From contig NZ_NVQF01000057.1 in the NCBI RefSeq assembly GCF_002592005.1, positions 1 through 40,592 of the forward strand: DNA of 40,592 nucleotides, given 5' to 3'. The translations under genes were made by a program, and so were the position numbers. The stretch's first letter is position 1, and every line of letters begins with the position of its first letter. Positions 1-7,766 of the stretch are shown here, one piece after another. The notes beneath the pieces are model-generated. The model was not told the DNA's origin. It worked only from the letters and a program-made list of their open reading frames with translations, and ran no database searches. Origin of the DNA: Mycolicibacterium palauense (GTDB lineage: Bacteria > Actinomycetota > Actinomycetes > Mycobacteriales > Mycobacteriaceae).

Positions 1-45
1 AGGGACCAGAGAGTGACGCACGGGGGGGTGTGGGTCAGGTGAGAT

Positions 46-987
46 GTGTATCAGGGCTGGGTGGCCAGCCACCGCCGGCCCGTGGTGATCGTCAGCCACA
101 AGGAGGACGATCCGCGCTATGTGGCCGTGGCGGGGCTGCGCGGCCCCGACTACACGTCGATGGCCTCGGTACCGATGGAGACCGGGCACGGGGGCCTGGT
201 GGGTGTGCTCAACGTGCACACCATCGCCCGGCGCGACTTCACCGAACGCGACATCGAGTTGTTGGTCGCCATCGGCCGCATGACCGCGGGCGCCCTGGAC
301 CAGGCCCGGATGCACCGACAGCTGTCGGCCCGCGAACGCGCACACGGGAATTTCGCCGAACAGGTGATCGCGGCACAGGAGGCCGAACGACGCCGCCTGG
401 CCGCCGACATCCACGACGGAATCTCCCAGCGCCTGGTCAGCCTGACCTACCGGTTGGATGCGGCCGCCCGCGCCGTCGACGGCGCCGCACCGGAGGATGC
501 GGCCGGCCAACTGGAGAAGGCCCGCGATTTGGTGGATCTCACGCTCGCGGAGGCGCGTTCGGCGATCAGCGGGTTGCGTCCGCCGGTGCTCGACGACCTC
601 GGACTGACAGGTGGCCTGGCCAGCCTGGCGTCCTCCATCCCCGAGGTGGACCTCGACCTCGACCTGGCCGACGACCGGCTGCCCGAGCACCTGGAGGTCG
701 CGCTGTACCGGATCGCCCAGGAGTCGCTGCAGAACGTCGTCAAGCACTCCCGGGCGCTGACCGCCACGGTGCGATTCGGCGTGGAGGACGGCGTGGCCCG
801 GCTGCATGTGGCCGACGACGGTGTCGGCTTCGATCCCGCGCCGGAGCGCCCGGCCTCCAGCTACGGCATGCTCTCGATGCGTGAACGCGCCGAACTGGTG
901 GGCGGCCGGCTCACGGTGCGCTCCCGGCCCGGCGGGGGCACCACGGTCACCGTCTCCGTGCCCCTCGATCCGGCCCGAGAGATCTAG
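46..987 (+). CDS. GAF-domain sensor histidine kinase, 5'-truncated
   Basis: This is the C-terminal part of a NarL-family sensor histidine kinase. The visible order is the end of a GAF sensor domain (about residues 1-95 of the open frame), a HisKA_3 dimerisation helix with H-box AADIHDGISQRL (phospho-acceptor His near residue 123), and an HATPase domain with N-box (IAQESLQNVVKHS), G1 (ADDGVGFD) and G2 (YGMLSMRERAELVGG). It would autophosphorylate and pass phosphate to a response regulator, but none is in the window. The GAF domain starts abruptly at GWVASHRRP, and an in-frame stop lies just upstream at 40-42. The annotated GTG is therefore only the limit of the open frame, not a believable start. 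The last codons overlap the convergent downstream gene by 4 nt. The family is clear; the signal sensed is unknown. Confidence 0.85.
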   Translation: MYQGWVASHRRPVVIVSHKEDDPRYVAVAGLRGPDYTSMASVPMETGHGGLVGVLNVHTIARRDFTERDIELLVAIGRMTAGALDQARMHRQLSARERAHGNFAEQVIAAQEAERRRLAADIHDGISQRLVSLTYRLDAAARAVDGAAPEDAAGQLEKARDLVDLTLAEARSAISGLRPPVLDDLGLTGGLASLASSIPEVDLDLDLADDRLPEHLEVALYRIAQESLQNVVKHSRALTATVRFGVEDGVARLHVADDGVGFDPAPERPASSYGMLSMRERAELVGGRLTVRSRPGGGTTVTVSVPLDPAREI

Positions 988-1811
988 GCGGGCAGCGGTT
1001 CCGGACGCCGCCGCGACACGGTCGGCGCCGGCGACGCCACCGTGGGGCCAAAAGGGAACGTCCACAGCGTCAGCGGCCACGGGGTGTCGTACCGTTGCAG
1101 GGCGGCGAGATCGGCCTTCAGATTGGCTGTGGCCCGGGCCGGTTCCCGACCACCGGCCAGGAACGCCACCCCGCCCAGCGCGGCGGGCCAGCCGCCCAGC
1201 GCACCCAGGGTCGCCTCGGCGACCTGCGCCGGTGTCGACCGGCGCAGGTGCGCCGCACCGTCGGTCACCATGTTCGTGGCCAGAACCGCACCGGCCAGAT
1301 CGACGCCGTGTGCCGTCAGCTCCCGGTGCACCGCGGTCTGCACGCGGCCGGTCACCTCGGCGCAGCGCCCGAGGTCGTGGCCGCCGGTCGTGAGGACCTC
1401 CGCGCCGACGACCGGAACCAGTCCGGCCCCCTGGCACGCGGCCGCGAAACGGGCCAGCGCGACGGCGTTTCCGGCGATGGCGCCGCGGCTGGGCGTGGTC
1501 GCCGAGATGGTGAACGCCGCCCGCCGGACGGCGAATGCCACGCCCGTCGCGGCGTAGCGGTCGAGTCGGCACTGCAGCGCGTCGTGGTCGTCGAGCCGTC
1601 TCTCCGCACTCGGTGACCCGCCCGGCGCGGGGTTGGCGTCGAGGGCGATTCCCGGCAGCGGGCCCGCCCGGCCCGGCGTCTCTGCGCAGAACGCGATCGC
1701 CGACACCGACCGCGCGAATCCGGCCGTGGTGACCGGCATTCGGTGGCCGACGGCGTGGATGGTTCCGCGTGGGTCCGTGAGCGCGGCCGCGATCCGCCTG
1801 AGATCGGTCAT
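984..1811 (-). CDS. class I fructose-bisphosphate aldolase-like protein without the Schiff-base lysine
   Basis: This 275-aa protein resembles class I fructose-bisphosphate aldolases in its C-terminal half: a VPVVGAEVL strand (usual form VPIVEPEVL), the RCAEVTGRV helix, then AVLATNMVTDG and a GVAFLAGG strand. In the family the segment reads LLKPNMV and its lysine forms the Schiff base. Here that position is occupied by Ala/Thr, and the EPE glutamate is also changed to Gly-Ala. Aldolase catalysis by the known mechanism is therefore unlikely; the protein may be a degenerate paralogue or have another role. The start ATG is preceded by a good AAGGAG site. It lies 184 bp downstream of the AraC-type gene on the same strand and converges with the kinase gene. 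The fold assignment is from motif recognition only. Confidence 0.6.
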   Translation of the reverse strand: MTDLRRIAAALTDPRGTIHAVGHRMPVTTAGFARSVSAIAFCAETPGRAGPLPGIALDANPAPGGSPSAERRLDDHDALQCRLDRYAATGVAFAVRRAAFTISATTPSRGAIAGNAVALARFAAACQGAGLVPVVGAEVLTTGGHDLGRCAEVTGRVQTAVHRELTAHGVDLAGAVLATNMVTDGAAHLRRSTPAQVAEATLGALGGWPAALGGVAFLAGGREPARATANLKADLAALQRYDTPWPLTLWTFPFGPTVASPAPTVSRRRPEPLPA

Positions 1812-1946
1812 CGGGGTCTCCTTGCTGGGGTGGGGCGCTGAGGTGCCGGCGGTGAGGTGGAGGTCCGGTGCCGCTGCGTGCGCCGGACTCGGCGGGGCTC
1901 ACGCTAGGCCGGGCCGGTGGTGCGGACCTCACCCAGACGGTGGAGC

Positions 1947-1973
1947 CGGCGGGGGCTTCGCGTCCCCCCGCCG
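1947..1973 (-). terminator. GC-rich hairpin after the AraC-type gene
   Basis: A perfect 9-bp inverted repeat (1947-1955 and 1965-1973) with a 9-nt loop lies 23 nt beyond the stop of the AraC-type gene, in the 184-bp gap before the aldolase-like gene. There is no clear T-run, as is common in mycobacteria. It may end the regulator transcript. I see nothing else in this gap apart from the aldolase ribosome-binding site. Confidence 0.45.
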
Positions 1974-1995
1974 AACGGCCGGTCACCGCAACCGA

Positions 1996-3057
1996 TCAGC
2001 GCCGCAAGGTGTCCGACGGGGCCTCGCCCCAGCGCTTGCGGTACTCGACGGCGAAGCTGCCCAGGTGGTGGAAGCCCCAGCGCTCGGCGACGGCGGTCAC
2101 GGTGACCCCGTCGGTGGGAATGGCGTCGGTCAGCTCCTCGTGGACCCGCTCGAGCCGGCGCTCCCGCACGTAGGTCATCGGGGTCATGCCGAGCTCCTCG
2201 CGGAATCCGTGCTGGATCGTGCGCACGCTCATGTGCACGGCCTTGGCCAGGGCCTCCATGGTGATCCGCTCGGCGAGGTGGTCGTCGATGAAGTCCATCG
2301 CGTCCTGCACGACGGCGCGGCGGCTCTCCGGCTGTGCGGGCTGCAGCAGCTCCTGGTGGTAGTTCGACGGTTGCAGCTGCAGCAGGCTGCTCATGACGAG
2401 TTCCTCGATCGCGCCGATACCCTGCCCACGCTGGATCAGCGAACCGGGGTGATAGACCTCGGTGTGGATCAGCTGCACCGCGGTGTGCCAGCGCATCGCG
2501 GCCTCGGTGGCGAGGTCGAATTCGGGCGCGAACTCCAGCGGTTTGGTGAGAGTGCGCCCCAGCAGCCGCGTCAGGTGGGCGGCCATCGCGCGTTGTTCGA
2601 TGCGGATCAGCAGGTGGGGGGAGTCGTGGTCGAAGCGGACCGTCAGCGCCGTCCCGGGCGTGGTGACCAGCGCGGTCAGCGTGTTGGCCTCGAAACTGCG
2701 GCCGCGGTGGTCGATCGCCGCGCGCCCGTTCATGGGCATGTGCACCGCGAAATACGGCCCCTGCACCGGGATGTCGACGGTCGCGGCGACATGCAGGTCC
2801 AGGTAGAGCATGCTGACGTTGCGCAGGCGGACTCCGTGCATCGTGGCAGCAAAGTCCGATGCCGTCTCCGGGGCCACGGACAGGGACAGCGGCGCCAGGG
2901 CCTTGGCCATCAGCCGGGCGGCCTCGGTGGCGCTCTCGGTGTAGAAGATCTCGTTGTCGGCCAGCGCCGGCGGCACGCCGCGCGAGCGGACCTTGCGCCG
3001 GACCGGGTTGCTGGTCCGGCGGACGTCGATGAAGCCGAGCCGGGTCAGCCGCGACAC
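1996..3057 (-). CDS. AraC/XylS-family transcriptional regulator
   Basis: This 353-aa one-component regulator has an N-terminal sensing region of the AraC-binding-like type (about residues 60-220, with YFAVHMPMNG and GRSFEANTLTALV). A C-terminal AraC DNA-binding domain with two helix-turn-helix units follows (about 245-350). The first HTH is ITMEALAKAVHMSVRTIQHGFREELGMTPMTYVRERRL and the second spans VTVTAVAERWGFHHLGSFAVEYRKRWGEAPSDTLRR. The effector is unknown. The longest open frame begins at a GTG and has a basic N-terminus not typical of the family; a start up to about 30 codons further in is possible. It is divergent from the huc operon across a 247-bp gap holding an inverted repeat, so control of huc is a reasonable guess but is not shown. 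Confidence 0.85.
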   Translation of the reverse strand: MSRLTRLGFIDVRRTSNPVRRKVRSRGVPPALADNEIFYTESATEAARLMAKALAPLSLSVAPETASDFAATMHGVRLRNVSMLYLDLHVAATVDIPVQGPYFAVHMPMNGRAAIDHRGRSFEANTLTALVTTPGTALTVRFDHDSPHLLIRIEQRAMAAHLTRLLGRTLTKPLEFAPEFDLATEAAMRWHTAVQLIHTEVYHPGSLIQRGQGIGAIEELVMSSLLQLQPSNYHQELLQPAQPESRRAVVQDAMDFIDDHLAERITMEALAKAVHMSVRTIQHGFREELGMTPMTYVRERRLERVHEELTDAIPTDGVTVTAVAERWGFHHLGSFAVEYRKRWGEAPSDTLRR

Positions 3058-3174
3058 GACGGCCGCCCTGGTCGCCCGGGCGGCCCCGCCGGCGCAGGCG
3101 GTGAGGCTGCCCTAAGCGAATCTGTGGTGATCATGCAAGCCTCTCACGGTCTCGGCGCGCGCCAGCGGGTTTAA

Positions 3175-3207
3175 CTTTGCGCAATCCTGACAGCAACTGC
3201 GCGAAAG
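3175..3207 (+). promoter_or_regulatory. inverted repeat in the divergent AraC/huc promoter region
   Basis: The 247-bp gap 3058-3304 lies between the AraC-type gene and hucM. In it CTTTGCGCA (3175-3183) faces TGCGCGAAAG (3198-3207); the arms pair with a single-base bulge. The centres sit about 1.5 helical turns apart, and the site lies about 100 bp before the hucM start. It is a candidate operator for the divergent AraC-type regulator. I see no convincing sigma-factor box to place the start of transcription. Confidence 0.35.
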
Positions 3208-3304
3208 CGATAGGCAGCTCCGCAAACGACGACTAGCTTTGTGATTGACGCCATAAGAGTCGCAGGCCCCGGGCCCAGCCCGTCCCGATCCGCCAGGAGG
3301 TCAT

Positions 3305-3859
3305 ATGTCGGCAAACGGTCAGGTCGTCGACGCGTCGCCGGGCGACCGGCTCCGGGAACGGCTGGAGGACCCGCAGGTCGCCGCCGCCCTGAACAGTTTG
3401 CTCGATCACGCCGATCTGCTGGCGATCCTGGTCACCGGGCTCGACGGCTTCGTGCGCCGCGGCGATGAGATCACCGCCTCGCTGTCCTCGACGGTCGAGG
3501 AACTGCGCGGCGCCGGATCCCCACTGCCCGGCCTGGACGGCGTGCAGGCCGAACTGCGCACGGTCGACGTCCAGGCGCTCGCCACCGGGTTGAGTTCATT
3601 GGCCGGGGCGGTGGCGGACGCCGCGCCCGCGCTGAACAGGCTGCTGCGTTCGCAGATGCTCTCTCCGCAGGTTGTCGACCTGCTCGCCGACGCCGGGGAC
3701 GCGCTGGTGGAGGGCAAGGCCGCCGCGGCCGCCGATCCGGACGGGCCCAAGGGGCTGTACGGCCTCTGGCGGCTCAGCAGGGACCGCGACGTCACCCGCG
3801 GCCTGGGCTTCGTCGCTCAGGTGGCCCGCGCCTTCGGTCGCCGCCTTCCCCACCGGTAA
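3305..3859 (+). CDS. hucM: HucM-like stalk/scaffold protein (DUF1641 family)
   Basis: This 184-aa protein lies directly upstream of the hydrogenase small subunit. Its C-terminal segment, GLYGLWRLSRDRDVTRGLGFVAQVARAFG (about residues 149-177, given here in part), is the signature of DUF1641 proteins. The middle is a long amphipathic, Ala/Leu-rich helical region without cysteines. In M. smegmatis the gene in this place encodes HucM, which I recall forms a tetrameric membrane-associated stalk that holds Huc hydrogenase heterodimers and channels menaquinone. The start ATG follows AGGAGG at 3295-3300. A 123-bp gap separates it from hucS, longer than at any later junction in the operon. The HucM name rests on position, length and the helical scaffold; the DUF1641 signature is read directly. 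Confidence 0.8.
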   Translation: MSANGQVVDASPGDRLRERLEDPQVAAALNSLLDHADLLAILVTGLDGFVRRGDEITASLSSTVEELRGAGSPLPGLDGVQAELRTVDVQALATGLSSLAGAVADAAPALNRLLRSQMLSPQVVDLLADAGDALVEGKAAAAADPDGPKGLYGLWRLSRDRDVTRGLGFVAQVARAFGRRLPHR

Positions 3860-3982
3860 CCCCCTGCAGCGCCGACGATTCCAGCGATCCCGAAAATCAC
3901 CGTACCCGAGCACGACGACATTCGAAGACAGCCCGAAGAACACGCGATTCGAATCCGGATCGCACCTGCGAGAGGAGAGTCG

Positions 3983-4954
3983 ATGGCTTCCGTTCTGTGG
4001 TTCCAGGGAGGTGCCTGCAGTGGAAACACCATGTCGTTTCTCAACGCGGACGAACCCAACGTCGTCGACCTGATCGTCGACTTCGGTCTCGACCTGCTGT
4101 GGCACCCGTCGCTGGGCCTGGAGCTGGGCAACAACGCCCAGAAGGTGTTCTGGGACTGCGCCAACGGAGAGCGCCCGCTGGACATCTTCGTGTTCGAGGG
4201 CACCGTGATCGAGGGGCCCGACGGCTCGGGGCGGATGGACATGTTCGCCGACCGCCCGATGAAGGACTGGGTGACCGACCTCGCCGGCGCCGCCCAGATC
4301 GTCGTCGCGATCGGCGACTGTGCCTGCTGGGGAGGGATTCCGGCGATGGAGCCCAACCCCTCGGGATCGACCGGGCTGCAGTTCCACAAGCGTGACAAGG
4401 GCGGTTTCCTGGGGCCCGACTTCCGCTCGAAGATGGGCCTGCCGGTCATCAACATTCCCGGGTGCCCGGCGCACCCGGACTGGATCACCCAGATCATCGT
4501 CGCCCTGGCCACCGGCCGCGCCGGCGACATCGCTCTCGATGAACTGCACCGGCCCGAGACCTTCTTCAAAACCTTCACCCAGACGGGGTGCACCCGGGTC
4601 CAGTTCTTCGAGTACAAGCAGTCGACGATGTCGTTCGGCGAGGGCACCCGCACCGGTTGCCTGTTCTACGAATTCGGCTGCCGCGGACCGATGACCCACT
4701 CGCCGTGCAACCGGATCCTGTGGAACCGGCAGTCGTCGAAGACCCGTGCCGGGATGCCCTGCGTGGGCTGCACCGAACCCGAGTTCCCGCACTTCGACCT
4801 CGCGCCGGGCACGGTGTTCAAGACGCAGAAGGTCAGCGGCATGATCCCCAAGGAAGTCCCGGAAGGTTCCGATCACCTCACCTACATGGCGCATGCCGCG
4901 GCGGCGCGCATCGCGGCGCCGCAGTGGTCCAAGGAAGACATGTTCGTGGTCTAG
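3983..4954 (+). CDS. hucS: [NiFe] hydrogenase small subunit HucS (group 2a)
   Basis: This 323-aa iron-sulfur subunit relays electrons from the NiFe site of HucL. It has no Tat signal peptide, which fits group 2a uptake hydrogenases and a cytosolic face. Cluster-ligand segments visible are GGACSGN (Cys12), GDCACWGG (Cys113/115), PGCPAHPDW (Cys161) and C-terminal cysteines in GCLFYEFGC, HSPCNR and GMPCVGC. In most hydrogenases the first motif is CxxC; here the second cysteine is Asn15. Loss of one cubane ligand fits the all-[3Fe-4S] chain reported for M. smegmatis Huc, as I recall. The start follows GAGAGGAGAG. It is followed by hucL after 51 bp. Identification is very secure. Confidence 0.97.
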   Translation: MASVLWFQGGACSGNTMSFLNADEPNVVDLIVDFGLDLLWHPSLGLELGNNAQKVFWDCANGERPLDIFVFEGTVIEGPDGSGRMDMFADRPMKDWVTDLAGAAQIVVAIGDCACWGGIPAMEPNPSGSTGLQFHKRDKGGFLGPDFRSKMGLPVINIPGCPAHPDWITQIIVALATGRAGDIALDELHRPETFFKTFTQTGCTRVQFFEYKQSTMSFGEGTRTGCLFYEFGCRGPMTHSPCNRILWNRQSSKTRAGMPCVGCTEPEFPHFDLAPGTVFKTQKVSGMIPKEVPEGSDHLTYMAHAAAARIAAPQWSKEDMFVV

Positions 4955-5005
4955 CGCGCTGCGCACCCGAAACACCCAGCCCGCTTCACCCGAAAGGAAA
5001 CCTCT

Positions 5006-6613
5006 ATGACCGAGCTTGACCTCTTCGTCAGCCCACTGGGCCGCGTGGAGGGTGACCTCGACGTGCGCGTCACGGTCGATGACGGCGTCGTGACCTCCGC
5101 GTGGACCGAGGCCGCGATGTTCCGCGGCTTCGAGATCATCCTGCGCGGCAAGGACCCCCAGGCCGGGCTCATCGTGTGCCCGCGTATCTGCGGCATCTGC
5201 GGCGGCAGCCACCTGTACAAGTCCGCCTACGCGCTCGACACCGCCTGGCGGACCCACATGCCGCCCAACGCGACCCTGGTGCGCAACATCTGCCAGGCCT
5301 GCGAGACGCTGCAGTCGATCCCGCGCTACTTCTACGCCCTGTTCGCCATCGACCTGACCAACAAGAACTACGCGAAGTCCTCGCTCTACGACGAGGCGGT
5401 GCGCCGGTTCGCCCCCTACGTGGGCACGAGTTACCAGCCCGGCGTGGTGCTTTCGGCCAAGCCGGTGGAGGTCTACGCCATCTTCGGCGGGCAGTGGCCG
5501 CACTCGAGCTTCATGGTCCCCGGCGGGGTGATGTGCGCACCCACCCTGTCCGACGTCACCCGGTCGATCGCGATCCTGGAGCACTGGAAGGACAACTGGC
5601 TCGAAGGGCAGTGGCTGGGCTGCAGCATCGAACGCTGGCTGGAGAACAAGACCTGGGAGGACGTGCTGGCCTGGGTCGACGAGAACGAGGCGCAGTACAA
5701 CAGCGACTGCGGTTTCTTCATCCGCTACTGCCTGGACGTCGGCCTGGACAAGTACGGCGCCGGCGTGGGCAACTACATCGCCACCGGCACCTACTTCGAG
5801 CCGTCGCTGTACGAGAACCCGACCATCGAGGGACGCAACGCCGCACTGATCGGCCGTGGCGGGGTGTACGCCAAGGGACAGTGGTACGAGTTCGACCAGG
5901 CCAACGTCCGCGAGGACGTGACCCACTCGTTCTACGAGGGCAGCCGCCCCCTGCATCCGTTCGACGGTGAGACCATCCCGATCGACCCCGAGGCCGGACG
6001 TAAGCAGGGCAAGTACAGCTGGGCCAAATCGCCGCGCTACGCGGTCGGCGACCTGGGCAACATTCCGCTGGAGGCGGGGCCGTTGGCCCGGCGGATGGCG
6101 GCGGGCGGCCCCAACGCCGCGGCCCATCAGGACAACGATCCGCTCTTCGTCGACATGTACAACAAGATCGGGCCGAGCGTCATGGTCCGCCAGCTGGCCC
6201 GCATGCACGAGGGCCCGAAGTACTACCAGTGGACCCGGTCCTGGCTTGATCAGCTCGACCTGCGGGAGAGCTTCTACTCCAAGCCCGTCGAGCATGCCGA
6301 GGGCATGGGCTTTGGCTCCACCGAGGCGGCGCGCGGCGCGTTGAGCGACTGGATCGTCCTCGAAGACAACAAGATCAAGAACTACCAGGTGGTGACGCCG
6401 ACGGCGTGGAACATCGGACCGCGCGACGGCGAGGAAGCGCTCGGGCCGATCGAACGCGCGCTGGTCGGCTCGCCGATCGTCGACCCGGAGGATCCCGTCG
6501 AGCTCGGCCACGTGGCGCGCAGCTTCGACTCCTGCCTGGTGTGCACCGTGCACGCCTACGACGGCAAGACGGGCAAGGAACTGTCCAAGTTCGTCATCAA
6601 CGGAATGGTGTGA
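5006..6613 (+). CDS. hucL: [NiFe] hydrogenase large subunit HucL (group 2a)
   Basis: This 535-aa catalytic subunit oxidises H2 at a NiFe(CN)2CO centre. The L1 motif is RICGICGGSH (Cys62, Cys65) and the L2 motif is DSCLVCTVH (Cys510, Cys513, His516), so all four metal-binding cysteines are present. Nineteen residues follow His516; in the family a peptidase cuts after this His once nickel is loaded, and a matching peptidase gene follows directly. The start ATG is preceded by GAAAGGAAACC. The end overlaps the peptidase gene by 4 nt (GTGA). With HucS and HucM this is the high-affinity enzyme that oxidises atmospheric H2 and passes electrons to menaquinone. No hypABCDEF genes are in the window, so cofactor assembly must be encoded elsewhere. 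Confidence 0.98.
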   Translation: MTELDLFVSPLGRVEGDLDVRVTVDDGVVTSAWTEAAMFRGFEIILRGKDPQAGLIVCPRICGICGGSHLYKSAYALDTAWRTHMPPNATLVRNICQACETLQSIPRYFYALFAIDLTNKNYAKSSLYDEAVRRFAPYVGTSYQPGVVLSAKPVEVYAIFGGQWPHSSFMVPGGVMCAPTLSDVTRSIAILEHWKDNWLEGQWLGCSIERWLENKTWEDVLAWVDENEAQYNSDCGFFIRYCLDVGLDKYGAGVGNYIATGTYFEPSLYENPTIEGRNAALIGRGGVYAKGQWYEFDQANVREDVTHSFYEGSRPLHPFDGETIPIDPEAGRKQGKYSWAKSPRYAVGDLGNIPLEAGPLARRMAAGGPNAAAHQDNDPLFVDMYNKIGPSVMVRQLARMHEGPKYYQWTRSWLDQLDLRESFYSKPVEHAEGMGFGSTEAARGALSDWIVLEDNKIKNYQVVTPTAWNIGPRDGEEALGPIERALVGSPIVDPEDPVELGHVARSFDSCLVCTVHAYDGKTGKELSKFVINGMV

Positions 6614-7494
6614 GCCGGCCGTTGAACGAAACGACGACCGACCGCCACACCCCGGGACGTTCCGACGGGGCCGACCTGGAACCACCGGGGTGCGCGGTCC
6701 TGGTCGTCGGCTGCGGCAACCTGCTGCGCGGCGACGACGGCGTGGGACCGGTGCTCGTCCGCCATCTCTGGGAGCGGGGGGTGCCCGACGGGGCCCGGCT
6801 CGTCGACGGCGGCACCGCGGGAATGGACGTGGCGTTCCAGATGCGCGGCGCCGGGCGGGTGGTGATCGTCGACGCGTGCCTGACCCGGGGCGCCGCCGGC
6901 TCCCCGCCGGGCACCGTGTTCAAGGTTCCCGGCGCGGAACTGGCCGAACTGCCGCCGCTGCAGGGTCTGCACACCCACTCGTTCCGCTGGGACCACGCGA
7001 TCGCGTTCGCGCGGTGGGCGCTCGGCGAGGACTGCCCCACCGACATCACCGTCTACCTCATCGAGGCGGCCGCGGTGGAACTCGGGACCGAGCTCTCCGA
7101 GCCGGTACGGGCCGGGATGGAGACGGTGATCGCCGACATCGAGTCCGAGTACCTGGCCCCGCTGCGGCCGGCCGCCGCGGACCGGGTCACCGTCGAGTTC
7201 GCCGACGGGTACCTGCGGATGGACGCCGCGCTGGCCGCCAGCCGCTTCCCCTCGTCGGCGGTGGCCGCGGTGCTGCGCGACGGTGACCTGTGGCTCATCC
7301 CGTTGCAGGGTCCGCGCAGCGGTGGTCTCCTGCTCAAACAACGCAACCCGGCCGGGGACCGGTCGCTGCTGATCCGCGAAGTCGTCGGAGACCGGGCGCT
7401 GGCCGGGGTGTATGCGGCATTCTGGGACGATGAGCGCAGGGCCCTGCACGTCCCGCTCGAGTCGGCCGCCGGCGCACCGGAGCCGGACGGGTGA
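6610..7494 (+). CDS. hydrogenase maturation endopeptidase with a C-terminal extension
   Basis: This 294-aa protein begins at a GTG overlapping the hucL stop by 4 nt. Residues about 28-175 form a HybD/HupD-type peptidase domain: VVGCGNLLRGDDGVGP with the metal-binding acidic residue, then VDGGTAGMD, VVIVDAC and THSFRWDHA with the metal-binding His. It would trim the 19-residue C-terminus of HucL. Family members are usually 150-180 aa. Here a further ~110 residues follow (from about VTVEFADGYLRMDAAL to ALHVPLES) that I do not recognise; they look like a compact alpha/beta domain with no metal motif. This extra domain may bind the large subunit or the next gene's product. The peptidase call is secure; the role of the extension is open. 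Confidence 0.92.
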   Translation: MSRPLNETTTDRHTPGRSDGADLEPPGCAVLVVGCGNLLRGDDGVGPVLVRHLWERGVPDGARLVDGGTAGMDVAFQMRGAGRVVIVDACLTRGAAGSPPGTVFKVPGAELAELPPLQGLHTHSFRWDHAIAFARWALGEDCPTDITVYLIEAAAVELGTELSEPVRAGMETVIADIESEYLAPLRPAAADRVTVEFADGYLRMDAALAASRFPSSAVAAVLRDGDLWLIPLQGPRSGGLLLKQRNPAGDRSLLIREVVGDRALAGVYAAFWDDERRALHVPLESAAGAPEPDG

Positions 7495-7766
7495 TCGCCG
7501 TGGCTGAGCACCCCACCGGCGGGGACTGGCCGCGCCACCCGCGCACCGAGGCGCGGGCCGACAGCTCCGCCGACGAGGCGCTCGACGTGACGACCGTCGT
7601 CATCGAGGAGCGTGGCCGCTGGGCCGTCGAGATCATCGTGGTGTTCGCCGACGGTGTGGTGCGCCGCAGAATCGACACCCACGCCACCAAACGGCGTGCC
7701 GAGATCTCGGCCGGCCTGATCAAGCGCGCCGCCGAACGAAACATCCGAGGACCCCTGAACGGTTGA
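7491..7766 (+). CDS. small uncharacterised huc-operon protein
   Basis: This 91-aa protein starts at a GTG overlapping the peptidase gene by 4 nt, and its stop shares one base with the next start (TGATG). The first 30 residues are polar. The rest looks like a small beta-alpha unit (VTTVVIEERGRWAVEIIVVFADGVVRRRID) followed by a basic helix (KRRAEISAGLIKRAAERN). There are no cysteines, membrane segments or known motifs. Coupling on both sides says it belongs to hydrogenase assembly or use. I do not recognise the family. Confidence 0.75.
   Translation: MIAVAEHPTGGDWPRHPRTEARADSSADEALDVTTVVIEERGRWAVEIIVVFADGVVRRRIDTHATKRRAEISAGLIKRAAERNIRGPLNG

Noticed and set aside
1633..3174. 513-codon plus-strand open frame opposite the AraC-type gene
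   Set aside because: It has an Arg/Gly/His-rich translation typical of an antisense high-GC frame; the opposite strand encodes a full AraC family protein.
3596..6685. 1029-codon open frame on the minus strand opposite hucS and hucL
   Set aside because: It is a shadow of third-position GC in the huc genes: low-complexity Val/Arg/Gly-rich text, no ribosome-binding site, and it runs across clear hydrogenase genes.
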